Positions 36,186 through 44,866 of a DNA stretch of 64,000 bases are shown piece after piece. Source of the DNA: Bradyrhizobium tropiciagri. GTDB lineage: Bacteria; Pseudomonadota; Alphaproteobacteria; Rhizobiales; Xanthobacteraceae. The first letter of the stretch is position 1, and each line of letters begins with the position of its first letter. The stretch lies in the NCBI RefSeq assembly GCF_018130545.1, contig NZ_JAFCKF010000001.1:186001-250000 (forward strand), given 5' to 3'. The notes under the pieces were generated by a model. That model was not told where the DNA came from. It was given only the letters and a program-made list of their open reading frames with translations, and searched no databases. Made by a program: the position numbers and the translations under genes.

Positions 36186-36733
36186 CAATGAAGATCTATC
36201 GAAGGATACGTGCGGACATGAACATCGACAAATTCAAACCGGCGATCGTCTACGCGATCTACATCGCCGCGACACCCGACAAGGTTTGGCAGGCCCTGAC
36301 GAACGCCGAATTCAGCCGGCAGTACTTCTCAGGCAACGCGGTCGAGGTCGACCTCCGGATCGGCGGCGCTTACATCGTGCGCACGCCCGACGGTGCGTTG
36401 CACATCTCCGGCGAGGTGATCGAGTGCGATCCCCTGAAGCGGTTGAGCGTCACCTTCAACGTCAACTGGCCGCAGCTGGTCGAAAAGCTCGGCCCGACGC
36501 TCGTCACCTGGGAGATCGAGCAGGCCGGCGATGGCGTCAAGCTGACCTTGCTGCAATCGCATGACCGCCCGATCAGCGACGACATCCTGTCCGGCGGCCG
36601 CACCGGCTGGCCGGCGATCCTCTCCAGCCTGAAGAGCCTGCTGGAGACCGGCAAGGCCATGGTGATCCCGATGCAGCCGCCGGCGCGCATGCTGGCGGCG
36701 CTGAAGGAGTTGGGGATACCGATGCCGGGATGA
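36182..36733 (+). CDS. AHSA1/SRPBCC protein, third of three
   Basis: The 183-residue product keeps the fold (Val-Tyr-Ala-Ile-Tyr-Ile-Ala-Ala-Thr-Pro-Asp-Lys-Val-Trp) and the C-terminal Gly-Trp-Pro-Ala-Ile-Leu-Ser-Ser-Leu-Lys-Ser-Leu-Leu-Glu-Thr-Gly, but it is the most diverged copy and has a longer C-terminus. ATG 36182 overlaps the previous stop (ATGA). ATG 36218, with GAAGGA upstream, is an alternative start that aligns better with the other copies. Confidence 0.87.
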   Translation: MTMKIYRRIRADMNIDKFKPAIVYAIYIAATPDKVWQALTNAEFSRQYFSGNAVEVDLRIGGAYIVRTPDGALHISGEVIECDPLKRLSVTFNVNWPQLVEKLGPTLVTWEIEQAGDGVKLTLLQSHDRPISDDILSGGRTGWPAILSSLKSLLETGKAMVIPMQPPARMLAALKELGIPMPG

Positions 36734-36783
36734 GGTTTCCCACGCCCTCATATTCGATGCTCCGCTGTCGCCCACACTCCCGT

Positions 36784-36913
36784 GTCGTCCCTGCGAAAGC
36801 AGGGACCCATAACCACCGAACGTCGGGATGGAGCGAGTTGGGGCCACAGCGTCGCACAACAACTACACCCTGTGGTTATGGGTCCCGGGTCGCGCTGCGC
36901 TTGCCCGGGACGG
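36784..36913. repeat. dispersed palindromic repeat R1, copy 2
   Basis: The same layout as the copy at 9586-9728: a hairpin with GTCCCTGCGAAAGCAGGGAC, then CCCATAACCAC and its partner GTGGTTATGGG, then a right-end hairpin. It lies between the convergent third AHSA1 gene and the membrane gene at 36946. Confidence 0.87.
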
Positions 36914-36945
36914 CGGGGAGATTGAGCCGAGACGCGCGTGAAGCG

Positions 36946-37380
36946 CTAAACGAGCAACAGCGCGACGCCGAGATTCGCCACGAACAGGGTCGCGTCGATG
37001 ACGAAGATCCGGAGCATCGGGCCCTTCAGCACCGGCCAGTAGGCGACTCCGACGCGGCCGCCGCGCATCAGCACCGGCAGATTGTAGGCGAACTGGCTGA
37101 AGTGACATGCGGCGAAGAACAGGAACAGCGCGAGCTGCGCCTCGACGGCGTGAAAGAACGGCGGCCTTGCGGCCAGGAAATACAGTGACAGCAGCCCGAT
37201 CGGCAGATTGATGCCGCCGAGAAACGCGACGCTGGCCGAGAGTGTCGGCGCGATCGGATTGCCGCGCTCCTCGCGCGGGACCAGGATCTTCAGCGTGTTG
37301 CGCTGGGCAATGCTGAACTGGACGAAGGCGGCGCCGAACCAGAGCGCGTTGAGCAGCAGAACGAAATCCGAAAATCGCAT
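36946..37380 (-). CDS. four-helix membrane protein, unrecognised
   Basis: The 144-residue product has hydrophobic segments at about 5-24, 44-70, 78-102 and 124-143. A His in Ala-Cys-His-Phe-Ser-Gln sits in the third helix. I do not recognise the family, although small four-helix proteins of this kind are common beside NTF2-fold genes. Its start is four bases past the stop of the upstream NTF2-fold gene, so the two form an operon. Confidence 0.7.
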   Translation of the reverse strand: MRFSDFVLLLNALWFGAAFVQFSIAQRNTLKILVPREERGNPIAPTLSASVAFLGGINLPIGLLSLYFLAARPPFFHAVEAQLALFLFFAACHFSQFAYNLPVLMRGGRVGVAYWPVLKGPMLRIFVIDATLFVANLGVALLLV

Positions 37381-37383
37381 GGC

Positions 37384-37737
37384 TTATTTTCCGTAGAATG
37401 CTTCGCTGCGCACCACACGGCCGGCGCTATCGAAGTCCATGAACTCGCTGGCGCGCGTGTCGCCCAATTGCCACCACACCGTCAGGCGCGCGATCGTCTC
37501 GTCCCAGCTCCAGTTCAGGATCTTGAGGTCCGCGCTTTCGATGCTGCCGTAAGCCTGGCGCCAGTAGGCACGGATATTCTCGGCCCCCGCGACCACAGGG
37601 CTATCCGTCAGCTTCAGCGCCAACGGGCTGCGCATCTCCGCATTGTCGGCAAAATGCGCGACGACGGCGTCGATATCGACCTTGCACCAGTTCGCGCACC
37701 ACGCCTCGACAAAGCGCTCGGCCGCCGCTCGGTCCAT
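37384..37737 (-). CDS. SnoaL-like (NTF2-fold) protein
   Basis: The 117-residue soluble protein begins with Ala-Ala-Ala-Glu-Arg-Phe-Val-Glu-Ala-Trp. Asp-Ile-Asp-Ala-Val-Val-Ala-His-Phe-Ala-Asp-Asn-Ala and a Trp-rich strand follow, the NTF2/SnoaL pattern. ATG 37737 is preferred over 37752. It heads a two-gene operon with the membrane protein at 36946-37380. A palindrome at 37808-37822, 70 bases upstream, is the probable operator of the MarR protein encoded next. Confidence 0.82.
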   Translation of the reverse strand: MDRAAAERFVEAWCANWCKVDIDAVVAHFADNAEMRSPLALKLTDSPVVAGAENIRAYWRQAYGSIESADLKILNWSWDETIARLTVWWQLGDTRASEFMDFDSAGRVVRSEAFYGK

Positions 37738-37807
37738 GATCTCTCCGCCCATGCGCTCCCCCTCCTCCGCTTGACTACGGCGAAGACTGGCACGGCGAAA
37801 TTCTCAC

Positions 37808-37822
37808 GTCAACTAAGTTGAC
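37808..37822 (-). promoter_or_regulatory. MarR-type palindrome
   Basis: GTCAACT-A-AGTTGAC is a perfect inverted repeat with a one-base centre. On the minus strand it contains TTGACG, a -35-like hexamer for the NTF2-fold/membrane-protein operon. It lies between that operon's start and the stop of the MarR gene, so control of the operon by that regulator is plausible. Confidence 0.65.
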
Positions 37823-37831
37823 ATTAGAAGC

Positions 37832-38302
37832 CTAATTGTTGTCGGCAATCGCTCCCATCACCGCCATCCACGCCGCAGCGCCGGGCGCGCCGACACGATC
37901 GAACGCCTCGCGAAGGACCTTGCGCTCGTGGTCGGACGCGCTCTGTTCGATGCGTTGACCTGCTGCGGTCAGGCGCAGCAATTTGGAACGATGCTGCTCG
38001 GGCGACCGCTTCGACACCAGCAATTTGCGCTCGAGCAACAGACCAAGCGGCCGATTCAATGCCTGCTTGGAAATGCCGAGCACCTCGATCAGCGCGCCGA
38101 TCGAGATGTCGGGCCGCCGCGCAACAACATAGAGAATGCGATGGTGCGGGCGCGACAGGCCAAGCGCGGCAAGATATTCATCGGCCGCCAGCGTCATCCC
38201 GCGCCAACCGTAATACATCAGCTCCAGCGCCGCATCCAACTCGTTGAGCTTCGTGAGCGAAGCGCGGTGCAGGCCCGGGGCCTGGGTGGCAGTCTTTTGC
38301 AT
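37832..38302 (-). CDS. MarR-family transcriptional regulator
   Basis: The 156-residue winged-helix regulator has a long N-terminal dimerisation helix, then Leu-Gly-Leu-Ser-Arg-Pro-His-His-Arg-Ile-Leu-Tyr. The recognition helix contains Ile-Ser-Lys-Gln-Ala-Leu-Asn-Arg-Pro, and the wing Lys-Arg-Ser-Pro-Glu-Gln-His-Arg-Ser-Lys. No Cys sensor pair is seen. It lies upstream of the NTF2-fold/membrane operon on the same strand. A palindrome just downstream is its likely target. Confidence 0.9.
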   Translation of the reverse strand: MQKTATQAPGLHRASLTKLNELDAALELMYYGWRGMTLAADEYLAALGLSRPHHRILYVVARRPDISIGALIEVLGISKQALNRPLGLLLERKLLVSKRSPEQHRSKLLRLTAAGQRIEQSASDHERKVLREAFDRVGAPGAAAWMAVMGAIADNN

Positions 38303-38334
38303 TTGCGTATCGTGACGAACTCGCGGAAAAGAAT

Positions 38335-39945
38335 CTAGCCCAGCGTCCGCAGCTCCCGCCGCAGCACCTTGCCCGTCGCCGTCATCGGCAGGCTGTCGGC
38401 GAACTGCACGAAGCGCGGATATTCGTGGGCGGCGAGTTGCACCTTGACGAACTCCTGGATCTCGCGCGCCAGCGCGTCACTCGGCGCAAAGCCCGGGCGC
38501 AAGACGATCCAGGCCTTGATCGATTCGGTGCGGATCGGATCGGGGATGCCGACCACGGCCGACATCGCGACCGCCGGATGCTTCATCAGCGTGTGCTCGA
38601 TCTCGGACGGACCGACGCGATAGCCAGCCGTGGTGATGACGTCGTCCTCGCGGCTGACGTACCAGAAATAGCCGTCCTCATCCTGCACGCCGAGATCGCC
38701 GGTCAGCAGGAATTCGCCGGCATACTTCTTCGCGGTCGCTTCCGGATTACGCCAATACTCGATCATGGTGCAGGGACACGGCTGCCGCACGCCGATGATG
38801 CCGCGCTGCCCGCGCGGGAGTTCTTCGCCCTTGTCGTTGACGATGCGGACGTCGAAGCCCGGCGTCGCGCGGCCCATCGCGCCCGGGCGGATCGGAAACA
38901 GATTGGAGTTAGAGCCGATCACGAGATTGCATTCGGTCTGGCCGAACACCTCATGGGCATCGATGCCGAAGGTCTCGCGTACCCAGCCCAGCAGCTCGCC
39001 GCCGAGCGACTCGCCGCCGGTAAAAATGCTGCGCAGCCTGACGCCGGAATTCTTCACATCGGCCTGCCGCATCAGCTTCAGCGCGGTCGGCGGCAGGAAC
39101 ACATTGCGAATGCCGAGTTCGGCCATCATCTGCATCGCCGCCTGCGGCTCGAATTTCCTGGCGCGGTGCCCGACCATCGGAATGCCGTGGTACCAGAACG
39201 CGAACAGGCCGTTGATCAGCCCGCCGATCCAGGCCCAGTCGGCCGGCGTCCACATCAGGTCGCCCGGCCGCGGCAGGAAGTTGTGGCACATCTCGACATT
39301 GGGCAGATGGCCGAGCACGACGCGATGCGCGTGCAGCGCGCCCTTCGGATTGCCCGTGGTGCCTGACGTGTAGATGATCAGCGCGGGATCGTCGGCCGAG
39401 GTGTCGACGGTCGCGAATTCCGCCGACGCCGACTTGATCGCGCTCCAGAACGGTTTTGTCCCCGTCGGCGTCTTGGCGCCGACGATATAGACGCTCTTCA
39501 GCTCGGGCAGCCGATCGCGGATTTTTGCGATTTTATCCCAGCCCGCCTCATCCGTGATCACGGCCTTCGCCGCCGAGTTCGACAGCCGGAATTCGAGCGC
39601 ATCCTCGCCGAACAGCGCAAACAGCGGGATCGAGATCATCCCTGCGCGAAACGCCGCAAGATGCGCGACCGGCAATTCGAGCGATTGCGACAGGAACACC
39701 GCGACGCGATCGCCGCGGACTAGGCCGTCGGCGGTCAGCACATTGGCGAAGCGGCGCGAGGCATCCGCGACCTCGTCGAACGAGGTGCGCGTGGTGCCGC
39801 CCTCCTCGTCGACATAGATCAGCGCAAGCCGGCCTGTGCCGTCGGCATGGCGATCGCAGCACGCGGTCGCCATGTTGAAGCGCGCCGGGATATCCCAGCG
39901 GAAGTTGCGATAGAGCTCGTCGTAGGTCTTAGCATCCTGAAGCAT
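38335..39945 (-). CDS. AMP-dependent acyl-CoA synthetase
   Basis: The 536-residue enzyme activates a carboxylic acid with ATP and CoA. The AMP-binding loop is Ile-Ile-Tyr-Thr-Ser-Gly-Thr-Thr-Gly-Asn-Pro-Lys-Gly. The Gly-Gln-Thr-Glu motif is in Val-Phe-Gly-Gln-Thr-Glu-Cys-Asn, the hinge in Ser-Arg-Glu-Asp-Asp-Val-Ile, and the final catalytic Lys in Thr-Ala-Thr-Gly-Lys-Val. It resembles the medium-chain/AcsA-like branch rather than acetyl-CoA synthetase. The acid substrate is not readable. Confidence 0.92.
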   Translation of the reverse strand: MLQDAKTYDELYRNFRWDIPARFNMATACCDRHADGTGRLALIYVDEEGGTTRTSFDEVADASRRFANVLTADGLVRGDRVAVFLSQSLELPVAHLAAFRAGMISIPLFALFGEDALEFRLSNSAAKAVITDEAGWDKIAKIRDRLPELKSVYIVGAKTPTGTKPFWSAIKSASAEFATVDTSADDPALIIYTSGTTGNPKGALHAHRVVLGHLPNVEMCHNFLPRPGDLMWTPADWAWIGGLINGLFAFWYHGIPMVGHRARKFEPQAAMQMMAELGIRNVFLPPTALKLMRQADVKNSGVRLRSIFTGGESLGGELLGWVRETFGIDAHEVFGQTECNLVIGSNSNLFPIRPGAMGRATPGFDVRIVNDKGEELPRGQRGIIGVRQPCPCTMIEYWRNPEATAKKYAGEFLLTGDLGVQDEDGYFWYVSREDDVITTAGYRVGPSEIEHTLMKHPAVAMSAVVGIPDPIRTESIKAWIVLRPGFAPSDALAREIQEFVKVQLAAHEYPRFVQFADSLPMTATGKVLRRELRTLG

Positions 39946-40001
39946 GGCGGCAGATTAGAGCATCGCCGTCAGACCACAAACCCTTCTTGAGGGAAAAGCC
40001 G

Positions 40002-41522
40002 TCAGGCCGCCGCCCGCTCCATTGCGACCTCGGCCTCGAGGCTGTCCAGGTCGCGATAGATCGATGCGACGGCGAGCACGCGCCCGCCGCGCTTGTAGCG
40101 GAGCATGCAATCCCTGCCGGCAATGCTGCCCTCCACCGCGATCTCGTCCCACTGCTCGGCGTGGCCGACATAGTTGATCGGCACGTCGTAATGCTGGCTC
40201 CAGAAGAACGGCACGGCATCGAAGACCTCGCGCTGCCCAAGCATATTCCGCGCGACGGTCTGGCCCTGGCGCTCGGCCACCACCCAGTGCTCGACCCGAA
40301 TGTTCTCGCCGCTGTGCGGATCGGGCCAGCGCGCGATGTCGCCGGCCGCGTAGACGCCGGGAGCACTGGTCTCGAGATAGGCGTCCACGGTCACGCCGCG
40401 ATCGATCGCGAGCCCGCCGGCTTCCGCCAGCGCCAACCGCGGCTTCACGCCGACGCCGAGCACGACGAGGTCGGCGTCGAGCACGGGCCCGCTTTTCAGC
40501 TGCGCGCGCTTGCCTTCGATCGCGGTCACGGTGTCACCGAGGTGGAAGACGACGCCATGCTCCTCGTGCAGCGCACGGACGAAATCACCCATGGCGGGCC
40601 CGAGCACGCGCTCCAGCGGCCGCTGCTCCAGCCCGACCACGTGAACCTCGATCTCCCGCGCGCGCAACGAGGCCGCAACCTCGAGCCCGATGAAGCTTGC
40701 ACCGATCACCACCGCACGGCGCGCTCCATTGGCCGAGGCGATGATCGCCCGGCAATCGTCGAGCGTGCGCAAGACGTGAACGTGGGGCTGCTCCGCACCC
40801 GGGATCGGCAGCCGCACCGGCTCCGCGCCGGTTGCCAGCAGCAGCCGGTCATACGGAAGCGCTTCGCCTCCGGCGAGCACGACATTGCGGCGTCCGGTGT
40901 CGATCGACTTGACCTCGGTCTTGAGTCTGAGATCGATCGCCGCGTCGGGATAGAAACTGTCCGGCTTCAACGGCAGCCAGTCCTCCGGCGCGCTGCCGGC
41001 GAGGAAGTCCTTTGATAGGTTCGGCCGATCCACCGGCGGCGCGGTCTCGCCGCTCAGCATCACGATGCTGCCGCGATAGTCCTGCCGTCGCAGCATCTCG
41101 GCGGCGGCAAACCCTGCCGCGCCTCCGCCAACGATCACGATCCTGCCGGGCGCATCGACTGGACCCTTGACGCGGAATTTTGGCTGCTCGCGCTTCTCGC
41201 GCACGATGATGCGATCGCCCTCGCGCTCGACCTTCCAGACGGCGAGCGCGTTGAAGGCGGGCGCCGCGGTCGCTTCACCGGTGCGAATATCAAAACAGGC
41301 GTGATGCCAGGGGCAATGCACCGTCTCGCCCTCGACGAGGCCGTCGGCGAGCAGACCGTGATAATGGCTGCAATGCGCGTCGATGGCGAACACATCCGTC
41401 CCCGAGCGCACCAGCAGCACGTCCTCGTCACCGACATGGCCGAGCAACATCGCACCCTGGAAGTCGGAGAGGGCCACGCCTTGTGTCAGATCCGGACCGG
41501 AAGGAGCTTGCTGATCGGCCAT
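40002..41522 (-). CDS. Rieske-fused FAD-dependent reductase
   Basis: The 506-residue protein has an N-terminal Rieske [2Fe-2S] domain, with Cys51-Ser-His53 and Cys70-Pro-Trp-His73, followed by a pyridine-nucleotide-disulfide-type FAD domain. The FAD motif is Gly-Gly-Gly-Ala-Ala-Gly-Phe at about 133, a second NAD motif is Val-Ile-Gly-Ala-Ser-Phe-Ile-Gly, and the FAD-closing segment is Tyr-Ala-Ala-Gly-Asp-Ile-Ala. It resembles AIFM3-like proteins and dioxygenase ferredoxin reductases with a fused Rieske domain. No dioxygenase is adjacent. Confidence 0.92.
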   Translation of the reverse strand: MADQQAPSGPDLTQGVALSDFQGAMLLGHVGDEDVLLVRSGTDVFAIDAHCSHYHGLLADGLVEGETVHCPWHHACFDIRTGEATAAPAFNALAVWKVEREGDRIIVREKREQPKFRVKGPVDAPGRIVIVGGGAAGFAAAEMLRRQDYRGSIVMLSGETAPPVDRPNLSKDFLAGSAPEDWLPLKPDSFYPDAAIDLRLKTEVKSIDTGRRNVVLAGGEALPYDRLLLATGAEPVRLPIPGAEQPHVHVLRTLDDCRAIIASANGARRAVVIGASFIGLEVAASLRAREIEVHVVGLEQRPLERVLGPAMGDFVRALHEEHGVVFHLGDTVTAIEGKRAQLKSGPVLDADLVVLGVGVKPRLALAEAGGLAIDRGVTVDAYLETSAPGVYAAGDIARWPDPHSGENIRVEHWVVAERQGQTVARNMLGQREVFDAVPFFWSQHYDVPINYVGHAEQWDEIAVEGSIAGRDCMLRYKRGGRVLAVASIYRDLDSLEAEVAMERAAA

Positions 41523-41615
41523 GGCCTGTCTCCATTTATCCAGAACTTCGCCCCGAAAGGGTTGCCTTCAGTGGGCATTGCACGGGTTCTGCCGCCGCTT
41601 TTCGGCGAGCTGATC

Positions 41616-42083
41616 TCAGCTTCCCTGCATGTAGCGGACCGGGTTCTCCTGATCCGCCTTGAAGATATCGGCGGCCTCGGCGAACAGCGCCGTAACCGCA
41701 GGCGCCTTCAGATCAACAAACGCCTCGAAGCTGAAATTGTTGCCGCCCGCGCGCAATTCGCCGAGCTTGCCGGCATAGCAGGACACCAGCGGCTTGCCGC
41801 CGCGGGTCACCGCAACATAGATGCTGATGTAGTTCTTCTGCAGCGCCAGCCCGATCACCGGCCAGACCGCCGTCTTGCCGGACTTGATGGCGTAGCGAAA
41901 CTGACCGTAGCCGATCATGTTCATGCGCATGCCGGCCTCGCCGGCCGGCGAGCCCGCATGGAAATGCCGCTTGAGCGAAGGCGCCGCCTTCCGCATCACC
42001 GCATGCACGTGCTCGAGATCCGCGGTGCGGCCGGGATCGAAGGCGAGATAGGCTTCCAGACTGTCCGCGGCGACACGAAACAT
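41616..42083 (-). CDS. DUF1801-like small protein
   Basis: The 155-residue soluble protein has a pattern like DUF1801/YdhG proteins: Met-Ile-Gly-Tyr-Gly-Gln-Phe-Arg-Tyr, Gly-Leu-Ala-Leu-Gln-Lys-Asn-Tyr-Ile-Ser-Ile-Tyr, then Cys-Tyr-Ala-Gly-Lys-Leu-Gly. Function in that family is unknown. It lies 15 bases downstream of the YqeY-like gene on the same strand, so the two are probably co-transcribed. Confidence 0.68.
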   Translation of the reverse strand: MFRVAADSLEAYLAFDPGRTADLEHVHAVMRKAAPSLKRHFHAGSPAGEAGMRMNMIGYGQFRYAIKSGKTAVWPVIGLALQKNYISIYVAVTRGGKPLVSCYAGKLGELRAGGNNFSFEAFVDLKAPAVTALFAEAADIFKADQENPVRYMQGS

Positions 42084-42098
42084 CGGAAGCCTCCGCTG

Positions 42099-42554
42099 CT
42101 ATCCCGCGAGCGCCGACTTGACGAGGCCGCTGGCCTTGCCGAAATCCATCTGGCCGGCGTATTTCGCCTTCAAGGCGCCGATCACCTTGCCCATGTCCTT
42201 GATCCCGGCGGCATTGGTCTCGGCGATGATGGCCGAGATCGCCGCCTTCACGTCGTCGTCCGACATCTGCTTCGGCAGGTACACCGAGATCACGGCGATC
42301 TCCGCGCGCTCCTGGGCGGCGAGCTCGGCGCGGCCACCCTTGTCGTAGAGCTCGATCGACTCCTGGCGCTGCTTGATCATCTTCTGCAGCACGCCGAGCA
42401 GATCGGCATCGGAGAGTGGCGGCTTGCCCTGCCCGCGCGCGTCGATGTCGGCGTTCTTGATGGTCGAATTGACCATGCGCAGCGTGGAGAGCTTGCGCTC
42501 GTCCTTGGCCTTCATCGCTTCCTTGACCGCAGTATTGATGTCGTCGCGCAGCAT
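42099..42554 (-). CDS. GatB/YqeY-domain protein
   Basis: The 151-residue helical protein matches YqeY: Met-Leu-Arg-Asp-Asp-Ile-Asn, then Thr-Leu-Arg-Met-Val-Asn-Ser and a C-terminal Met-Gly-Lys-Val-Ile-Gly-Ala-Leu-Lys. YqeY proteins resemble the tail domain of the Asp-tRNA amidotransferase subunit GatB, and their exact role is not established. In relatives I recall this gene near dnaG, rpoD and carA; here carA is nearby and divergent, while dnaG lies about 20 kb away. Confidence 0.88.
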   Translation of the reverse strand: MLRDDINTAVKEAMKAKDERKLSTLRMVNSTIKNADIDARGQGKPPLSDADLLGVLQKMIKQRQESIELYDKGGRAELAAQERAEIAVISVYLPKQMSDDDVKAAISAIIAETNAAGIKDMGKVIGALKAKYAGQMDFGKASGLVKSALAG

Positions 42555-42668
42555 TCTGGTGTCCTTAAGCCGGTAATCCCTTCATGTAGGCAGTTTGCGG
42601 CAGCAGAACAACTCTAGTTTGCCGCGTATTCCTGGCGCGAACCGGCCTCCACTTCGCTCGAAAACGCT

Positions 42669-43370
42669 TTAGTTCCGCAACCATTCGACCAACGCATCGG
42701 CGCAGGCTTGCGGCTGCTCCAGCTGCGGCAGGTGACCGCAATTGGGGATCACCACGAGCTTGGCTCCAGGAATGCCGTTGGCCATCTCGTCCGATAACGC
42801 GTTCGGCACGGTGTTGTCGGTATCCGACGTCAGCACCAAGGTCGGGCACTTGATCCAAGCCATGCTTGGCCGCGAATCCGGTCGGCTGAGCACCGCGTTT
42901 TGCTGGCGAATGAAGGCCTCGGCGCCGACATCCTCGCTCATGTCGTCGACGATCTGGCGCAGGCCGGCGTCGCCCTGCCGCGACGGATGCACGAAGCCCG
43001 GAAACAGCTCGTCGACCACGCTGCGATATTGCCCGCTTTTGGCACGCTCCATCATGCCGCGGCGACGGGCGGTCGCTTCCGGCGTGTCGGCCCGCGCCTG
43101 GGTGCTCATCAGCGCCAGCTTGGCCACCCGCTCGGGCGCCTGCCGCATGATCTCGAAGGCGATGTAGCCGCCCATCGAGTGCCCCGCGAGGGCAAAGCGC
43201 GGTGGCGCCTCGGCCAGGATGCGGCGGGCGATCGCCCCCATATTGTCGTCCCGAACGTGGTTGGCGACCGTGACCGGCCCGAACCGCCACAGCGCCGGGA
43301 TCACCGGGGCGAAAATCCGCGGTGAGCAGATGAGGCCCGGGACGAGCAGGATCGGCATCGTGTTATCCAT
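42669..43370 (-). CDS. alpha/beta-hydrolase
   Basis: The 233-residue enzyme is a single alpha/beta-hydrolase domain. The nucleophile elbow is Gly-His-Ser-Met-Gly-Gly, the acidic member is probably Asp in Ser-Asp-Thr-Asp-Asn near the third quarter, and the His is in Gly-Cys-His... as Asn-Cys-Gly-His-Leu-Pro. The substrate is unknown. ATG 43370 begins the first strand (Met-Pro-Ile-Leu-Leu-Val-Pro-Gly); the frame is open to 43406. It is divergent from carA. Confidence 0.88.
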   Translation of the reverse strand: MDNTMPILLVPGLICSPRIFAPVIPALWRFGPVTVANHVRDDNMGAIARRILAEAPPRFALAGHSMGGYIAFEIMRQAPERVAKLALMSTQARADTPEATARRRGMMERAKSGQYRSVVDELFPGFVHPSRQGDAGLRQIVDDMSEDVGAEAFIRQQNAVLSRPDSRPSMAWIKCPTLVLTSDTDNTVPNALSDEMANGIPGAKLVVIPNCGHLPQLEQPQACADALVEWLRN

Positions 43371-43494
43371 GCGGGAGCTCCGGACCGGGTCATTTTCGGC
43401 AAGCAAACGGCCGCTTCAGGGAACTTTAGATTAAAAGGCCGTTCCGGCCTGTCAAATCGACCGGGATTGCCGTGTGAATCCGTGCCCTTTCGCT

Positions 43495-43531
43495 TTGACG
43501 CCGCAGGGTGCGGCGACTATTTAAAGGGCTC
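43495..43531 (+). promoter_or_regulatory. carA promoter, apparently leaderless
   Basis: TTGACG at 43495-43500 and TATTTA at 43518-43523 are 17 bases apart. The carA ATG at 43532 is nine bases after the -10, where transcription should begin. The bases AAGGG before ATG could instead be a Shine-Dalgarno for a transcript starting further upstream. A small CCGC/GCGG hairpin fills the spacer. Confidence 0.6.
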
Positions 43532-44725
43532 ATGACAACCCCTGAAAACGCTCCCGCCTGGCCGGACCACAAACCGACCGCGCTCCTTGTGCTCGCCGAT
43601 GGTACCGTGCTGGAAGGCTTCGGTCTCGGCGCGGAAGGCCACGCCGTCGGCGAGGTCTGCTTCAACACCGCGATGACCGGCTATGAGGAGATCCTCACCG
43701 ATCCGTCCTATGCCGGCCAGATCATCACCTTCACCTTCCCGCATATCGGCAATGTCGGTACCAACGAGGAAGACATCGAGACGGTGAACATGGCCGCGAC
43801 GCCAGGCGCGCGCGGCGTGATCCTGCGCTCGGCGATCACGGATCCCTCGAATTACCGCGCCACCCGCCACCTCGACCAATGGTTGAAGGCGCGCGGCATC
43901 ATCGGCCTCTCCGGCATCGACACCCGCGCACTGACCGCGCTGATCCGCTCCAAGGGCATGCCCAATGCGGTGATCGCGCACGCGAAAACCGGCGAGTTCG
44001 ACCTGCACGCCCTGAAGGAAGAGGCCCGCGAATGGCCCGGCCTGGAAGGCATGGACCTGGTGCCGATGGTCACCTCCGGCCAGCGCTTCACCTGGGATGA
44101 GACGCCCTGGACGTGGGGCAAGGGTTTTGGCCAGCAGACCGCGCCAGAATTCAACGTGGTCGCGATCGACTACGGCATCAAGCGCAACATCCTGCGCCTG
44201 CTCGCCGGCGTCGGCGCCAAGGTGACCGTGGTGCCGGCGACGACGGCGGCCGAAGACATCCTGGCGATGAAGCCGGACGGCGTGTTCCTGTCGAACGGCC
44301 CCGGCGATCCCGCCGCGACCGGCAAATATGCCGTGCCCGTGATCCAGAAGGTGATTGCCTCGGGGACGCCGACCTTCGGCATCTGCCTCGGCCACCAGAT
44401 GCTCGGCCTCGCCGTCGGGGCGAAGACCATGAAGATGCATCAGGGCCATCACGGCGCCAACCATCCGGTCAAGGACGAGACCACCGGCAAAGTCGAGATC
44501 ACCTCGATGAACCACGGCTTTGCGGTGGATCAGGCGACGCTGCCGAAAGGCGCGACCCAGACCCACGTCTCGCTGTTCGACGGCTCCAATTGCGGCATCG
44601 CGCTCGAAGGCAAGCCCGTGTTCTCGGTGCAGTACCACCCCGAGGCCTCGCCCGGCCCGCGCGACTCGCACTATCTGTTCCAGCGATTTGCCGATCTGAT
44701 GCGGAAGAAGAAGCAGGCGGCGTAA
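43532..44725 (+). CDS. carA: carbamoyl-phosphate synthase small subunit
   Basis: The 397-residue glutaminase subunit supplies ammonia to CarB for carbamoyl phosphate, used in arginine and pyrimidine synthesis. The N-terminal half has Gly-Glu-Val-Cys-Phe-Asn-Thr and Met-Thr-Gly-Tyr-Glu-Glu-Ile. The class I amidotransferase half has the nucleophile Cys285 in Phe-Gly-Ile-Cys-Leu-Gly-His-Gln and the His-Glu pair in Gln-Tyr-His-Pro-Glu-Ala-Ser. Start ATG 43532 gives the usual length. carB is 3.2 kb downstream, separated by unrelated genes. Confidence 0.97.
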   Translation: MTTPENAPAWPDHKPTALLVLADGTVLEGFGLGAEGHAVGEVCFNTAMTGYEEILTDPSYAGQIITFTFPHIGNVGTNEEDIETVNMAATPGARGVILRSAITDPSNYRATRHLDQWLKARGIIGLSGIDTRALTALIRSKGMPNAVIAHAKTGEFDLHALKEEAREWPGLEGMDLVPMVTSGQRFTWDETPWTWGKGFGQQTAPEFNVVAIDYGIKRNILRLLAGVGAKVTVVPATTAAEDILAMKPDGVFLSNGPGDPAATGKYAVPVIQKVIASGTPTFGICLGHQMLGLAVGAKTMKMHQGHHGANHPVKDETTGKVEITSMNHGFAVDQATLPKGATQTHVSLFDGSNCGIALEGKPVFSVQYHPEASPGPRDSHYLFQRFADLMRKKKQAA

Positions 44726-44761
44726 GCCGCAGCCATCTGCGCAGTCCTTCATCGAATACCG

Positions 44762-44796
44762 CATGCCCGGGCCATCTGGTCCGGGCATGATCTTTT
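44762..44796 (+). terminator. carA terminator / R2-related hairpin
   Basis: CATGCCCGG at 44762-44770 pairs with CCGGGCATG at 44781-44789, with inner CC/GG pairs, and is followed by ATCTTTT. It is 37 bases past the carA stop and may terminate the message. The sequence also resembles half of repeat family R2. Confidence 0.65.
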
Positions 44797-44866
44797 GTGA
44801 CGCCTTGCATGAGCGGACGCCGCCAAGTCATATGACGACGATCATCAAGCAGCAGGATTGCCCGAC

